Positions 4,355 through 5,406 of a stretch of 5,406 nucleotides of DNA are shown piece after piece (the stretch's first letter is position 1; each line of letters opens with the position of its first letter). The notes under the pieces were generated by a model, which had not been told where the DNA came from, did not search any database, and worked only from the letters and a program-made list of their open reading frames with translations. Source of the DNA: Gemmatimonadota bacterium (GTDB taxonomy: Bacteria > Gemmatimonadota > Gemmatimonadetes > Longimicrobiales > Gaopeijiaceae); contig JAUQOX010000203.1 in NCBI GenBank assembly GCA_030550695.1, forward strand, positions 1 through 5,406. The letters run 5' to 3'. Position numbers and translations under genes: made by a program.

Positions 4355-5406
4355 AAGGGAATATTGCCGTGCTTTCGAGGGGGGTTCTCGTCCCGCTTGT
4401 TCCGCAGCATCTCCAGACCCGAGATCAGGCGCGGCCTGGTGTCCCGAGGGTCAATGACATCGTCCAGGTAGCCTCGGGCGGCGGCGATGTAGGGATGAGC
4501 GAACTTCTCCCGATATTCGGCCATCTTCTGTTCCGTAACCTTCTCCGGATCCGCCGCTCGGGCGATTTCCTTGCGGAACAGGATCTCGACGGCACCCTTG
4601 GGCCCCATGACGGCGATCTCGGCGGTGGGCCAGGCCAGGTTGAGGTCACCCCGGATGTGCTTGGAGTTCATCACGTCGTAGGCCCCGCCATAGGCCTTGC
4701 GCACGATCACCGTCACCTTGGGGACGGTGGCCTCGGCGAAGGCGTAGAGGAGCTTGGCCCCGTGCCGGATGATCCCCCCGTGCTCCTGAGCCACCCCGGG
4801 GAGAAAACCGGGCACATCCTCGAAAACCACCAGGGGGATGTTGAAAGCGTCGCAGAACCTCACAAAACGGGCCCCCTTGTCGGAGGCATCGATGTCCAGG
4901 ACGCCGGCCAGGACAGCGGGTTGGTTGGCCACCACCCCCACGGCTTGGCCCCCCAGCCGGGCGAACCCCGTCAGGATGTTCGTGGCGAAGCGCGCGTGAA
5001 CCTCGAGGAACTCGCCTCCGTCCACCACCCTTCGGATAACGTCCCTCATATCGTAAGGGCGATTGGGGTTGTCCGGGACCACGTGGAGGAGCTCCTCGTC
5101 GCGCCGGCCAGGGGGATCGTCGGAGGGGAGATGGGGGGGCGGTTCGGTGTTGTTCTGAGGCAAATAGGTGAGAAGCCTCCGCACCAGCGTCAGGGCCTCC
5201 GGCTCCGAGTCACAAGCGAAATGGCAAACGCCCGAGGTCGTGGCGTGGACGTCCGCCCCTCCCAGGCTTTCCATGTCCACGTCCTCGTGGGTAACCGTCT
5301 TCACCACGTCGGGGCCGGTGACGAACATGTAGGAGGTTCCCCGGACCATGACGATGAAATCCGTGATGGCCGGCGAATAGACCGCGCCTCCCGCACAGGG
5401 GCCAAG
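4351..5406 (-). CDS. pccB: Propionyl/methylmalonyl-CoA carboxylase beta (carboxyltransferase) subunit, 5' end outside window
   Basis: This is the C-terminal 351 residues of a crotonase-fold carboxyltransferase of the PccB/MmdA family (usually about 510-530 residues), so roughly 165 N-terminal residues are missing at the window edge. It transfers carboxyl from biotin on the carrier protein to an acyl-CoA. The reading frame is open to base 5406 and begins 'LGPCAGGAVYSPAITDF', the first oxyanion-hole glycine region, followed by 'GTSYMFVTGPDVVKTVTHED'. The C-terminal lobe shows 'VDGGEFLEVH', 'NQPAVLAGVLDIDASDKGAR', 'EDVPGFLPGVAQEHGGIIRH' and the second oxyanion region 'KAYGGAYDVMNSKHI'. The Asp of AYDVM (codon 4677-4675) corresponds, from memory, to the residue in Streptomyces PccB (D422) linked to propionyl-CoA preference, which supports a propionyl-CoA role. 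The protein ends 'KHGNIPL', typical of the family. Its stop overlaps the start of the zinc-ribbon gene (GTGA). The biotin carboxylase partner is probably accC, 2.3 kb downstream. Confidence 0.95.
   Translation of the reverse strand, partial: LGPCAGGAVYSPAITDFIVMVRGTSYMFVTGPDVVKTVTHEDVDMESLGGADVHATTSGVCHFACDSEPEALTLVRRLLTYLPQNNTEPPPHLPSDDPPGRRDEELLHVVPDNPNRPYDMRDVIRRVVDGGEFLEVHARFATNILTGFARLGGQAVGVVANQPAVLAGVLDIDASDKGARFVRFCDAFNIPLVVFEDVPGFLPGVAQEHGGIIRHGAKLLYAFAEATVPKVTVIVRKAYGGAYDVMNSKHIRGDLNLAWPTAEIAVMGPKGAVEILFRKEIARAADPEKVTEQKMAEYREKFAHPYIAAARGYLDDVIDPRDTRPRLISGLEMLRNKRDENPPRKHGNIPL

Noticed and set aside
1..5406. Search for CRISPR arrays, insertion sequences, tRNA/rRNA genes, and defence or toxin-antitoxin modules.
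   Set aside because: No regularly spaced repeats, transposase motifs, structural RNA genes or defence-type domains were seen on either strand.

Overview
This is a GC-rich bacterial window in which every supported gene lies on the minus strand, so the genes are read from high to low coordinates. The coding strand is strongly G-rich. From memory of related families, the mix of genes (an MmdA/PccB-type carboxyltransferase, a double zinc-ribbon protein with an 'RRWNLAPLEERW'-like core, and a tandem-PDZ exported protein) looks most like a Gemmatimonadota or similar high-GC lineage. That placement is an impression and was not tested.

Layout in transcription order: (1) 5406-4351, the C-terminal two thirds of a propionyl/methylmalonyl-CoA carboxylase beta subunit, entering from outside the window. 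(2) 4354-3365, an uncharacterised protein with two CxxC...CxxC zinc ribbons, joined to the first gene by a GTGA overlap. (3) A 256-bp gap (3364-3108) with no supported gene and one inverted repeat just before the next ribosome binding site. (4) 3107-2193, an exported protein with two PDZ domains and a tryptophan-rich linker. (5) A 164-bp intergenic region (2192-2029) dense in RNA structure, including a strong Rho-independent terminator ending only 38 nt before the next start codon. (6) 2028-526, biotin carboxylase AccC, starting at GTG behind a near-perfect ribosome binding site. (7) 529-1, the N-terminal 176 residues of an RlmD/RumA-type 23S rRNA uracil-C5 methyltransferase, overlapping accC by ATGA and running off the window.

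Two of the three parts of a biotin-dependent acyl-CoA carboxylase are here: the carboxyltransferase beta subunit, and the biotin carboxylase about 2.3 kb further on. The biotin carboxyl carrier protein is not visible. AccC ends without a biotinyl domain and is followed directly by the rRNA methyltransferase. I infer that the two subunits act together in propionyl-CoA or acetyl-CoA carboxylation, with the carrier encoded elsewhere. The terminator between the PDZ gene and accC means that the two carboxylase genes are not simply co-transcribed.

I found no CRISPR array, mobile element, tRNA or rRNA gene, and no clear new defence or biosynthetic system. The points most worth a second look are the structured accC leader, the zinc-ribbon protein coupled to the carboxyltransferase, the absent carrier protein, and a G-quadruplex motif at the start of the methyltransferase gene.
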